Positions 47,084 to 58,535 of a stretch of 64,000 bases of DNA are shown here, in pieces. The DNA comes from Orobanche coerulescens (taxonomy: Eukaryota; Streptophyta; Magnoliopsida; Lamiales; Orobanchaceae). How positions within the stretch are numbered: the first letter of the stretch is position 1; each line of letters opens with the position of its first letter. The stretch spans positions 14,377,501-14,441,500 of the forward strand of contig CM065815.1 of the NCBI GenBank assembly GCA_033398695.1. Direction: 5' to 3'. Below the pieces are notes generated by a model. That model saw only the letters and a list, made by a program, of their open reading frames with translations. It did not search any database and was not told the DNA's origin. The position numbers and the translations under genes were made by a program.

Positions 47084-47568
47084 GCTAGCGCACGCTAGTA
47101 ATGAAGGTTAGTGCACGCTAACGATACCTGCCTGCAGATCATACGAGTTCAAAGTTACCTGAAGACAAAGGTAACTCATGAAGATAGCGCACGCTACAAG
47201 GGAAGGATAACGCACGTTATCGTGGTACATGACCGTTGTGAAGACTTTCAAACAGAGAATGACATATGCAGTGACAAAATCATAGTGCACGCTACGATTG
47301 AGGAATAGCGCACGCTAAAGTGTTTGAATTCAAATATAATCAATCTGTTGGGATATTCTAAAGTAAAGTAAAAAACTACAAACGGATATATGACGCAAGC
47401 AATGACGAAGTTCTAGCGCATGCTACATAAAGATGTTAGTGCACGCTAACGGATAAAGGTAGTAGCCACTGGACTAAAGTTGCAAGCAGTTAACGTACGT
47501 AAACAACGAATATTAACGTACGCAACAGGCGATAGCGCACGCTAAGGAAGAATATTAGCGCACGCTAG
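47084..47568 (+). repeat. Palindrome block D in copia LTR E8
   Basis: About twelve sites in 485 bp: TAGCGCACGCTA, TTAGTGCACGCTAA, TAACGCACGTTA, and two with TA core (TTAACGTACGTAA). The dominant core is CG-CA-CG. The last site ends about 39 bp before the TATA box. Confidence 0.85.
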
Positions 47569-47606
47569 AGAAGGCTGGCAGTAACAGCTAGTTGGAGGAA
47601 AATGGC

Positions 47607-47614
47607 TATAAATA
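47607..47614 (+). promoter_or_regulatory. TATA box of E8 LTR
   Basis: CTATAAATACC is a strong plant TATA context, just downstream of palindrome block D. Confidence 0.65.
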
Positions 47615-48245
47615 CCAAACCATTTGGTATTAAACAATGCAACAACCTTGAGCAAATCATTCATACTTGAGATATCATTGTATTCATTCTAGTTGTTGTA
47701 CTTGAGCTTATATTTATACGTGATTGAGTGTTATACACGAAATTATACACGAGAGGAAAAAGAAAGGATAAGATTGGATTCGGTGTTATTAGGATCAAGG
47801 ATCCGGGATTGTTAGAATCGCAATCGATATCTACGTGAGGTTTATCTAGTACCCATAGAAAGCTAGATTGGTTGATTCCTTGTCCAATAGAAAAGGAAAA
47901 CTGTTTAACTTGGACCGACATAAAGACAAGTGATTGAACAGGTTTACTCGGACCCATAGAAGACGAGATTGTAACGGTTATCCCTCGACCGATAGAAGAG
48001 AGGTGCAGAGGTTGATCTTCATCCTATCGAAAAAGATACCGAAGAGAGGACGTAGGCACGTTTGGCCGAACCTCTATAAATCCTTTGTCGATTTAATTTC
48101 CGCACCTTTATTTAAATCGCTTCCGCATCGCGAAAGAGTTTTATAACTCTATCTCCAAACGGCGATACCGACCAATATTGCTCCATAAATTGGTATCGGA
48201 GCGGTTCCTCCTAGAAGCGGCTTAACATCCGAGGAGTCGATCCAA

Positions 48246-48563
48246 ATGGCGTTTCAACTTTCCCCAGTCGAAGGTCTTGCTCTTAATCGACCACCATTCT
48301 TTGACGGATCTAACTTCATGACATGGAAGAAGAAGATGTCAATATTCATCCGAGCTTATGACATAGAGCTTTGGAAAGTGATATGTCTTGGTCCGAAAAT
48401 TTCAATCAAATCAGACGGTACGCTTAAATCTTTTGAAGAGTACGATGATTCCGATTGGAAAAATGATCATTATAATTGCAAAGCCACACAATTATTATAT
48501 TATGCATTAAATCCGAAAGAACACAACCGGATATCTTCGTGTGATAGTGCGAAAGAAATATAA
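48246..48563 (+). pseudogene. E8 copia gag, N-terminal fragment
   Basis: The ATG at 48246 (MAFQLSPVEGLALNRPPFFD) follows the primer site by about 45 bp. The segment GSNFMTWKKKMSIFI and the later ATQLLYYALNP and CDSAKEI match the UBN2/copia-type gag. The reading ends at about 48560, where the sequence changes abruptly to chromovirus RNase H. Nothing else of E8 remains. Confidence 0.8.
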
Positions 48564-50530
48564 ACATACTAACCTCGGCACCAGTATTAACGATTCCTGA
48601 TCCGACGGAAGACTTTGTTATTTATAGTGATGCCTCAAAGCAGGGGTTGGGTTGTGTTCTGATGCAACATGGTAAAGTAGTAGCCTATGCATCGAGACAG
48701 CTTAAACCACATGAGTTGAACTATCCAACGCATGATCTGGAGTTGGCTGTTGTAGTACATGCGTTGAAGATTTGGCGTCACTATCTCTACGGAGGAAAGT
48801 GTGAGATATACACTGACCATAAAAGTTTGAAGTATCTTTTCACACAGAAGGACCTTAACATGAGACAAAGGCGATGGTTAGAATTGGTGAAGGACTATGA
48901 TTGTACTATTCATTACCATCCGGGTAAGGCTAATGTGGTAGCTGATGCCTTGAGTCGGAAGACTAGAGGCGAGTTAGCTTGCTTGACCGATCAGGAGAGT
49001 TTGATAAAGGAGTTCTCCCAGTTGAGGATTGAGGTAGTTGAGTCTTCAAAACATTCGAAAGCAATCCTATCATCTTTGGTCTTACAACCAAACTTGAGGG
49101 ATAAGATTAAGGAGGCTCAACCACGTGATAAGTTCTTGTGCAAGATGAAGGATCGAGCACAAGCTGGGAGTATTGAGAAGTTTGTCGTTTCCGCAGACGG
49201 CGTTTTGACTTATGATGGGAGATTATGTGTTCCTAAGGATCCATCTCTTAGGAAGCAAATCCTTGAAGAAGCTCACAATGTACCATACTCCGCTCACCCG
49301 GGAGGTACAAAGATGTACCATGACCTGAAGAAGTTCTTTTGGTGGAGAGGAATGAAATGGGACATTGGTGTATTTGTGGAAAGGTGTATGATATGTCAGC
49401 AGGTGAAGGCAGAACACCAACGGCCAGGAGGTTTACTTCAACCGTTGGAAATCCCAGAATGGAAATGGGAGCATATCACAATAGATTTCGTGGTTGGTCT
49501 GCCACGAACCGTGAGGAAGAACGACGCTATCTGGGTGATAGTAGATCGTTTGACGAAGTCATCTCATTTTCTACCTGTGAGGATGACTTACAGTATGGAA
49601 CAATATGCACAGATTTATATCCGGGAGATTTTGAGGCTACATGGTGTTCCAGTGTCGATCGTATCAGATAGAGATCCGCGATTTACATCGAAATTTTGGA
49701 AGAGTCTTCAGAGTGCTTTGGGCACTAAGTTGAATTTCAGTACTGCATATCATCCGCAAACCGATGGTCAATCTAAGCGGACTATCAAGACACTTGAAGA
49801 CTTGTTGAGGGCGTGTGTTCTTGATACTGGTGAGAATTGGGAGAATATTTTGCCGTTAGTAGAGTTTGCTTATAACAATAGTTACCAAGCAACTATACAA
49901 ATGGCCCCATATGAGGCTCTGTACGGGAGGAAATGTCGATCGCCCCTTTATTGGAGTGAAGTTGGAGAAGGAAAAATTTTGGGTCCAGAATTGATCGAGC
50001 GGACTGTAGAGAAGATAGCCGAAATCAGAAGTAGAATTAAGACTGCCCAGGATCGGCAGAAGTCTAATGCGGATAAACGGAGGAAAGATATCAAATTTGA
50101 GATTGGAGAGAAGGTGTTCCTGAAAGTAGCGCCGATGAAAGGAGTAATTCGATTCGGTAAAAAGGGAAAGCTACAGCCTCGTTATATCGGACCTTTTGAG
50201 ATTTTGGGTCGTGTTGGTGATCTTGCTTATAGTTTGGCATTACCGATGGAATTATCAGGAGTGCACAATGTCTTTCACGTCTCCATGCTGAGAAAATACG
50301 TACATGATCCTGATCATGTATGCAATTTCAAAGAGTTGCATGTAGCCAAGAATCTGACTTATGAGGAGGTACCTATAGCTATTTTGGAGCGTAGGGTACA
50401 CCAGTTACGAGATAAAGAGGTTAAATTGGTGAAAGTTCAATGGAGTCGTCATGGACCAAATGAAGCAACTTGGGAACGTGAAGAGGAGATCCGTTCTAAG
50501 TATCCAACATTTATTTTTCAAGGTACGTAA
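48564..50530 (+). pseudogene. E9 left copy: chromovirus RNase H, integrase and chromodomain-like tail
   Basis: The frame is open from the junction to a TAA at 50528. It starts inside RNase H ([20 protein letters not shown]) and includes the linker, the integrase zinc region with intact HHCC ([16 protein letters not shown]), the core with FVVGLP and VSDRDPRF, and a C-terminal domain with [14 protein letters not shown]. It ends in a chromodomain-like segment ([20 protein letters not shown]). The residue expected to be the third catalytic Glu, 35 after the VSD aspartate, is Lys (QSKRT). Gag, protease and reverse transcriptase are missing because the copy is joined to E8 at about 48564. Confidence 0.85.
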
Positions 50531-50534
50531 TTTA

Positions 50535-50571
50535 ATTTTCGAGGACGAAAATTTGTTAAAGGGGGGTAGGT
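50535..50571 (+). other. E9 TTTCGAGGACGAAA motif and polypurine tract
   Basis: ATTTTCGAGGACGAAAAT is followed by TTAAAGGGGGGTAGGT, directly before the LTR start TGTAACGCCC. Confidence 0.85.
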
Positions 50572-52798
50572 TGTAACGCCCCGATTTCGCATATACATTT
50601 ATTGTGAATTATAGAAAAACATGTTCAATTTTATTAAATTAATGCCCGAATAATTTATCGTTAATTCATTTTATTTCATGATCATGCAAATTCATTTATA
50701 CCATTATTATTCATGACAAGTCATATGATTCGTTTCGTTGCATTTCTCATTTTAATTCATTGTTTCATCTCGTCGTTTCTAGGCCCGAGTCAAATTTTAA
50801 GCGATATAAATCGTTACCCTTAAGATTCCACAAGTCTATTTTTATTTAATTTTAATCCATTCATTTTGGGCCAGCCAACCAATATGAGTCCAAGCCCAAC
50901 AAAAAAATTTATAACCCCAGCCCAGTTGGAAATAATCCACACGGACACAAAGGTGGGAACTCCACTTTCTCACAATGGAGGTTGGCAAGAGTGGAGTTGA
51001 GGGGGAGGAACTTCAGGAGAAGTTATCCATCATGGGGGAGTAGTTAACATATTCGGTATATAAGAACTCACCTTCACAGATTCACAAATTCACGATGAAC
51101 AGCAGAAAACCACACACACTACATCTCATTATACAGCAAAAATTATACACCAGAAAATCTCATACACCAAAATACGCAGTTGCAGCAAAACTTCAGTTTG
51201 CAAAATTACACAGCAAATTCTAACACCACCAGAGCACAATCCGCAGGTAATCTTTTATTCGGTTCAATTCTCCCGATTTCACAGCAACCACACACAAAAT
51301 GTATTCCCATCTGTTCTGCAAATTGTTCCTTCACGATCTTCAACTATCAAGCATCTCCCATCTTAAATTTCCCCAACGAAACACACTCACACACATATCA
51401 GGAGAATTCAGTAAAACCCGAATCTGAAACCAGAATTCAAATCAAAACCCAATCCATTTTGTTGAATCAAATTCAGAGCTGAAGAAACAAACCTTTGATT
51501 TCGGCCGAAACTGGAAATCCCCAGCCACGATCACCTTTTTCCGTGGATTTCTGGCCACTGCAACCTTTCCGCCACCGTCAGCCCGAACCCGCGACCATAG
51601 ACGACGCCTGCACCGCCGCCAACCATTCCATCATCAGCCGAGAAGCCACCACTGACCCCCATCGGACCATCCAGTTCTTCCAACTGGATTGAGTCGCGTC
51701 GCTGACCCTACTCTCTACATTCGAGCGTACTTCGGGCCGAGTCATTTCCGATAGGACCGCTCGCGAGTCCATTGAAGTGAGAGGGAGAGAGTGAGAGGGA
51801 TCGAGAGAGAGGATAAGTGAGGATGAGGGAAATTCGGCCGACCCGTGAGGAAAAGAAGGGTATTATACCCAATCATTTTTTTAGGGTATTTCAATTGAGC
51901 CCCTAGAATTCAAGACTTCTTGAATTGACCACAATTCAACTTTCCAGTGTATTTAATTTCAATCCCTGAATTTTCCAATCCTTTTAATTCCCCACCAGAT
52001 TCAATATTTTAAAATCACCCTTTCGCCAAGCTTTTAACATGTTGACATTTTTAATTACTATTATTATTCACTTATAATTTAATTCTAGTCATATAATAAT
52101 AATAATTTTCTGTTATTATTAATTGTAGATAATAACAAGAATTTACGGGCCTAGAATTGTCGAGTCAAGCATCTCATCACATTCAAGTTCAAGAACGCAT
52201 TTTATCCAAAGGTGGGGATTTATTACGCTTTTGTTTATTTTAATTGCTTTATATATTGTCTCGTATGTGCACGTAAAATCGATCGAAGCACTTAAATGTG
52301 CAAATCATCGAAGCGATTAAATATGCAAATCGATCGAAGCACTTAAATGTGCAAATCACGAAGCACTTAATTGTGCATAAAGCCTTCGCCAGCCGACGGC
52401 ATCGAATTTATCACCATGTTGTTTATACTTGCTAATATATTTAGTAATTAACGTAGACATATTGCGTACTCTCCACACTGAGCGAGTTGGAAGCTCACCC
52501 CACTATTTTAACCCCTTTCAGGTTGAGGAGCTCGATGTGGCATGCGATTGAGAGTGGGATGATCAAGCCTATGATTAGATGTTTATTTATTTAATGTTAT
52601 TTCTCTCGAACTATGGTTATGAACAAGTGTTCAATTTGTTTTATTTTTATGTCAAGGTATGTTTTGTTTTAACAATGACTCGAGAAGATTACTTGCAATT
52701 ATTAAGCTTGTCTTTTTTTGGAATGTATCTCCGCTGCAAAATTTATATTTATTCTTCTTAAAATTTGAAGAATCATATTTAGAAAATTGGTCGCTACA
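50572..52798 (+). repeat. E9 LTR (2227 bp), shared by both copies
   Basis: It runs from TGTAACGCCCCGATTTCG to GGTCGCTACA. A TATA-like TATATAAG lies near 51057. A short stem GAGC...GCTC (52481-52497) lies about 300 bp before the end. It has no CGYTA palindrome block. Confidence 0.85.
52273..52379 (+). repeat. Short tandem repeat in E9 LTR
   Basis: Four imperfect copies of a unit of about 26 bp containing CGAAGCACTTAAATGTGCAA; the second is GCGATTAAATATGC. Confidence 0.8.
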
Positions 52799-53206
52799 TA
52801 AGTGGTATCAGAGACAGGTTCTACGATTCTGTAGACTCGTTAAAATGGTTTCTTTTTCAAAACTGAAATTTCATTTTCACAAGTAGTCAAATATTTTTAG
52901 CAATTATGATCATCCACCTCTGCCGCTCCACGTCGACTCCAAGGTACATTAAGTTATGATTATTCATTATGTGATAAATGCAGTTTGCCAGATCAACCAT
53001 GATTCATGTATTACAGATGCATTGTCAGTCTATTTTATACATAAGAATTTTATGATAAAGTATTTGGGCATGAAATTGTTTTCTTATAAATTCATAAGTA
53101 TATGTGTGACATGCGTAAATCACCATTTCTAGAAATCTCTGGTTCTCAACCCATAGATGCAATGTAATTCTTCATCTTATTCGTCTCCCTCGTTGGGCAA
53201 GTATTG
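52799..53206 (+). other. E9 right copy leader with primer binding site
   Basis: TGGTATCAGAGAC (52803-52815) is the initiator-Met site. A hairpin TCTAC-GATTCT-GTAGA follows at 52820-52835. The rest is non-coding and is interrupted by E10 at 53206; it resumes at 61246, shortly before the gag ATG. Confidence 0.8.
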
Positions 53207-53479
53207 TGTAATATCCGCAATTTCGAATTTCGGTAATTTTCTTTTTTTGGTGTATTTCTCGATTGTAGTGACCCTCGTGTACTTTTCAGCGTGTCCTTCC
53301 TGTCAAACTGTTGAACTGTATTCTTGTTATTGTTGTGCGAAACCGCCGTTTTGGGTTGCCATGATCCATTTCGTGTTATTAGTCCCCAAATATTGATTCC
53401 CATCATTTTATTCTCTTCCGGATCATTTTTAGCATTTTGGGACCCAAAAGGGGTGTGGGCAGCAAGATAAGGTGCGTGC

Positions 53480-53712
53480 GCGCGGCACACAAATTTCTTC
53501 AAATGTTGGTCGAGCGATCAGATCGTGTGCCGTGGCACACCTATCCGTGCCGCGGCACAAGTTGAGCAGGCCGCGGCACACTGTCCGTGCCGCGGCACAC
53601 TCGTATGCCTTCGCGACCAAAACCCAATCAGACTGGTGCCGCGGCACACGCTGGCCGTGCCGCGCACAATGCCAAAACCTGGGGTAAATTTTTCGCTGTG
53701 CCGCGGCACACG
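53480..53712 (+). repeat. GTGCCGCGGCAC palindrome block, E10 5' LTR
   Basis: About seven full or degraded copies of TGTGCCGCGGCACA. Several are altered relative to the 3' LTR (for example GTGCCGTGGCAC). Confidence 0.85.
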
Positions 53713-54730
53713 GTTATTAATCATGGCACTGCCTTTATTAGACGAAATCAGCCATTTCCACCTCCATTTTCACCTGCGCGAGAGAAGGAGATCCAAGGGG
53801 GAGAGAACTTCTCAAGCAATCTTCATCCGGGGGTCGATTTTCATCATTTCCCTTCGGTCGTGAGGCTCGGGCAATCAATCTAACGCGTGTTCTACGGATC
53901 TTAGTTCTTGAATCTCCAAAGGTAACATCTCTAGAACCCTATTTTCGATTAAATTGGGGGTTTTGGGATTTTCTTCCGATTCGTTCCGTTTTGTTGGTGG
54001 ATTCATGGTGTATGCGATTAATATTGTTAGTATCTTTAGTTTTCCTACGGATTCATGGATATTTTGTGGATTTTTACGGAATCGAGAGGGTTTGGTTGTG
54101 GTCCGCCCTCGTTGTTATTTTTCGTACGAATATACATGAATCGTAGGCGGGTTTTCGGATGTATTCCATTTCCGTAATCGTTAGAAGTGGTTGTGATTGT
54201 GCTATTCGAATCGCTAGGTTCATTTTCGTCGGTTCCTCGCGGTCGTGTTTGATTCTTCTGCTCCGCTCGTCGTCTCCCTTTCGTTAGCATCGGGCGCCCG
54301 AAGCTTCCCGTTGAGCCGTATCCGTTCGTGGTTCCGTGCTCGTGGTATCGAGGCAAGTACCTTGCCCATACTTTTCTCGTTTATGGATATGATAATCGGT
54401 GGTCGCCTTGATGTGTTTGTTTGGTTATTTGAAATGAAGTTTCAAAGGATTTGATTGCCTCGTTAAAGGCTTTCTTTCAAAACGCTGTGTTATGTGAAGG
54501 GTGTTTTGAGAATTGATTATGATTTGATTATTTTGAAAGTTGAAGGATTTTATGATGATACTCCTATTGTTTAAATTTATGGAATCGTGCATTCCGTATT
54601 TAATCTTGTTATTGTATTTTTGAAGAGTTTGGTAATGGTGTCGAGTTAATGGCCATCTCTAGTGAGTATTCTTAATGAACTTACATTCTTAGCATGTTAG
54701 TATTGCATGAGTAACGTGTGTGTGTGTATG

Positions 54731-54865
54731 CTCACTGCGGGTTAGATCCGACGGGGTCTCGGTAGGGCTCCACGAAGCTGTGGAACCGCGAGCTTGCTTT
54801 TAACCACTGTGGGTTAGATCCGACGGGGTCTCGGCAGGGATCCACGAAGTTGTGGGTCCGCGGTT
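54731..54865 (+). repeat. Duplicated module in E10 5' LTR
   Basis: Two copies of a unit starting CACTGYGGGTTAGATCCGAC and including GGGGTCTCGG and CACGAAG. It may be a diverged equivalent of the GGTCCGACGGGATCAT module in E2, E4 and E6. Confidence 0.7.
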
Positions 54866-55097
54866 AATTGTGGTGCATTTTGCAAATGTGACTTATTTAT
54901 GGCATTTCCGGAAATGAGCGCTTTTGAACGGTTTTCATTTGCATGCATTGACTAAGTGCGTAAGAGGTAAGTTGTTCGTTTGGCCTACTTGGCTAGGATG
55001 GCTCTACAGATTTTGTTGTTGTGTTAAATCCTTTATTTGTGGATTTTGATGTTGGGAGACGAACCTTGTGGTCGTTCTTGTGTACTGTGAGTTGATG

Positions 55098-55233
55098 AGA
55101 TTTGGGGCTAAAATCCCAATGGTTTTGTAAAAGTCATTTTATGGATTGGGGCTAAAATCCCAACATTTTTGTAAAAGTCATTTTACGGATTTGGGGCTAA
55201 AATCCCAACGGTTTGGTAAAGGTGATTTTACGG
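55098..55233 (+). repeat. Triple 45-bp tandem repeat in E10 5' LTR
   Basis: Three copies containing GGGGCTAAAATCCCAA (itself nearly an inverted repeat) and AAAGTCATTTTA. Repeated in the 3' LTR near 60427-60562. Confidence 0.9.
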
Positions 55234-55911
55234 AAAGTAAACTTTTGGGGCGGTGACCCCTTTTGTCTTGTGGATTTTGAAAAGTAGGATTTGATAATCC
55301 TAAATGGTTTTCTATTAAAACTCTCGATGGCATTCTAAACCGTCTTATAAATTATTTCCATTGGTTTATGGTATTTCGATTTTGAAATGTTTTCTCAAAC
55401 CCTTGCCTCGAGAAGTACTTTTCGTTTTGTTTGGATCTTTGAGGATTCCTGGTTATTGTTATTCGTGGAATGTGAATTGTATGGCTCGTATTTGCACTTT
55501 GTATTTGCACTAGCAAAACAGTGGAGTTTTGCTAACCCCCGAGTATTCGGGGGGTGGATGTCTATTTTTGCATTCAGGTTTTGGAGCATAACACAGGGTC
55601 GGCACGAAGGATGATGAAAGATGAACGATACTAATCACACGAGGATCCGTTGATGTCGTATTGGTCTAGTTGTATTTTCTTTTCCGCTGCAGTATCTTTT
55701 CCCCGTTGTACGGGAGTTTATTGTACTTTGACCCCTGCGTGGGTATATGTTGTAATTGAGTTGTATATTTTATTGAAAGACCAAATCGGTCTACTGAGTC
55801 ATTTAGCCTTGAAGGCATTGTCGAGATGTTAAATGTTGTTACCAGCCTGGTAGATCTTCGAGGAGAGGGTCTACGGCGTGTAATATCCCTGAGCGGATTG
55901 GGGGTGTTACA

Positions 55912-58535
55912 TAAATGGTATCGAAGCTTAGGTTGTGAAAACCTAGGCTGTCGGGTCAGTGGTGTCTATTGAGTTTTGTCTCGTCGGATTTAGTCTGACT
56001 GAGTCGTGTCGCGACGCGTCGTTTGAGTTTGTTGGTCGTGATTAGTATCGTGGGGCGATCATCATCTTCGTGCGACCTGTGGAAGTAAGTCTCCCTTCTT
56101 TGTGTTGTGCCTCGTGTGACACGAGCTATTTTTTTATGATTATTTGTTAAGTGATGGAATCCTTATGTGGATTTTGATTTCACGATATGTATTTAATCGA
56201 CTCTCGTATTTGATTTATACGAGGAGTGTCGTCGCTTGTGATGTCTTTTTGTTGTTGTTTTTGTCCGCTGCTGATGATTTTCGAATCGATTTGCACGTTT
56301 TACAAGTTCTCTTGTGGAAGCCTTGTGCTTATACACGTTCGACTTGTTCACTAGCCAGTGCGGTAGGGTCTTTAGAGGCCTCGAATGGGGCCAGTGGTTT
56401 TGTTCTGAATATGGTTATTTGACTCTAATATTTTGTTCTTATGAGGAGTAGTGTTCTTTGGATTGTGCATGTTGAATCGTATTTCTTTTATCCGCTGCGT
56501 GAGTTCTTTTGTAATGACTTTCGGTATTTTACCGACCGAGTTTTATTTCGAAAACCGATTCCCTTAACCGAGTTTTGGCATTATGGCCTTGATCATTTTG
56601 GCAAAATTCTTATGACGGTATTTAACATTTTGTAAATGGCTTCACGCTTTTGAAATATTACCGTCATCACCTTTTTGGCATTTTCGTAAATGGTTTTTAG
56701 CACAGGGTTCCAATGCGGGACCCACAGCGCTATGATGTTCCGTGTGATTACCTGAAATTTTTGGGCATTCTAGCCTTTTTGGCATCGTCCTTTTTTGGTA
56801 TTGAATTATTTTCGAAAACTTGAGTATCTTAGAAATAAATTTCGAGACATATTTCTTTTTTTTCAATGAGTTATTTTCTTGTGGTACATCCAGGTGCCAC
56901 AATATATTCCAAAATTTTTCTGCCTCGAGGACCAAAATGTTTTGAGATATTTTCAATGTTTTAGAAACACTTTTATTTAGACCCAACGGTCGAATATTCT
57001 GAAAGTTTTCACTAAGAGAAAGTGTCCTCATTTTTTTTTCAAATGCGAAACGGTTCTCCAAAGTCTCGATAACGATGTTCCACGTTTGTACTTTTTGAAA
57101 GGTGATACTCAAGATCAATCGGTGTTCTTCTAAATTATTTTCAAAATGAGGTTTTCGTTTTTAAAGCCTATCCAATCCTGTTTGAGGGCTGGGTATATAT
57201 ATATGATGTTCGCGTTGTCATTTTGATGTTTGCTCCCGAGTATGACCGAATTGGCGGTGTGAGCGTTGAGTCGTTTTCCACACACTTGTTGTGTTAGCCC
57301 TCTGTGAGAGGTGGAATGTTGGTGTTGAATGATTGTCGCCTCGTGGTGATTTCTGCGTTGTCGCGCATGTGCGAGCTGTTAGAGCTTGGTTTGGTATGAC
57401 CGTGTGCATCGGTGATCGTTCCGTTATGTGTCGGTTGTTTAATGTCTTGTTACCTTGCTCCTGTTTTTGTGAATTTCGTGGACGAGGTCGGAGGTAATGC
57501 CCGTACTATTTTGACTTCAGTATTTTCTCTTTCTCCAGACTATCGATTCGCTCATGTTCGTTGATACTTTCTGAACTTGTTCTGTATTTCGATTTCATCG
57601 TCTGAACGAACCGTGATCTTGTTGTGGGTCCATCTGGTTATCGCTGTGACTTTTCCGGGTTCGGTTCGACTCTTGTGAACCTTGTTCGGGAGTAACATCA
57701 TTTGGTTCTACTAGTCCTCTTATTCGAAGGGATCGAATTTTTGAACTTCTGTATATTCTACTTTGTCAACTCATTTATGTTCGTTGACATTTTATGAGCT
57801 TGTCCTGCCCCCTTGCTTTTTTTGATCGAACGAGGGTGGTATTTCGGAATTACTCGTTCGTCGTTGTGACCTTTCAATCACTATTCCCTTTCCTGTGGAT
57901 CTTATGCGAGTGTGCATCTTGTTGTTTTCACCGGATCATGTTTTGTCTCGAGTCGAGGTGTGAACCTCGGAGTTGTTGGTTGAACTTTATTGTTCTTCGT
58001 GATCCGAGCATGATCGTTCGATTTTTGTTGTCTCGATCTTTTTTTTTGGTTCGATCGTTTGATTGTTCGGTTTTTGTTGATCTCGTTTCGTGATTGTTGA
58101 ACATTCAGACTCCTTCCAAATTTCCTTAAGTTCGGGAAATTAGTCTCGTTTTCGATCTTCCAACCCCTGGGCGGTGGAATTCCGTATTTGTTCAGCGTGT
58201 GGCTCATGTTTTGATTGATATACCGTTGGGTTCGTCAATCGCAGTGATTTTCGCTGGTTGTGTTTTGTGATTGTTCGGATAATCGACTTGATTGTGTTAT
58301 CGGTCTGATGACACTTGTCGCTTGTTGATTTTATTATGTTTCTACCGGTGGCATTGTGTTGGTCGCCCTGGAGCGTGTTTTCACGCCGTTTATTCCTTTG
58401 CGTTGCTTGTAACGTTTCGCCGATGGGCGTAAGTTACGCATTCCTTGTGTATCTCGTTGAGTTTTCCCCAAGTGAATATTGCTTCTCCCTACTTGTTTTA
58501 AGTTTCGGACGAAACTTCTTTTAAGGAGGGTAGAA
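55912..58535 (+). other. E10 internal region, no gene
   Basis: After the primer site a hairpin TAGGTT-GTGAA-AACCTA (about 55929-55945) repeats the one in E6. The rest shows no domain on either strand; the longest open stretch (158 codons, minus, 56642-57118) is low-complexity and unlike any family I know. Before the 3' LTR come TTTCGGACGAAA (about 58502-58515) and the tract AAGGAGGGTAGAA. Confidence 0.8.

Larger units (their letters stand above)
46953..48187 (+). repeat. E8: Ty1/copia 5' LTR
   Basis: It starts TGTTGGAATATT. The exact end is uncertain: CCAATA at 48172-48177 mirrors the start, while CTCCATA at 48181-48187 is nearer the primer site TGGTATCGGAGC (48191). A TATA box TATAAATA lies at 47607-47614. 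The U5 side has short repeats of the type CCGATAGAAGAG (about 47930-48050). No 3' LTR of this family is seen. Confidence 0.75.
53207..55911 (+). repeat. E10 5' LTR (2705 bp)
   Basis: It runs from TGTAATATCCGC to GGGGGTGTTACA. It contains the GC-rich palindrome block, a duplicated module, a 45-bp triple repeat and a strong stem-loop ACCCCCGA-GTAT-TCGGGGGT (55535-55554) about 357 bp before the end. Confidence 0.95.

Noticed and set aside
56642..57118. 158-codon minus-strand ORF in E10
   Set aside because: Low-complexity, Lys- and Asn-rich reading of T/A-rich DNA with no motif; likely chance.
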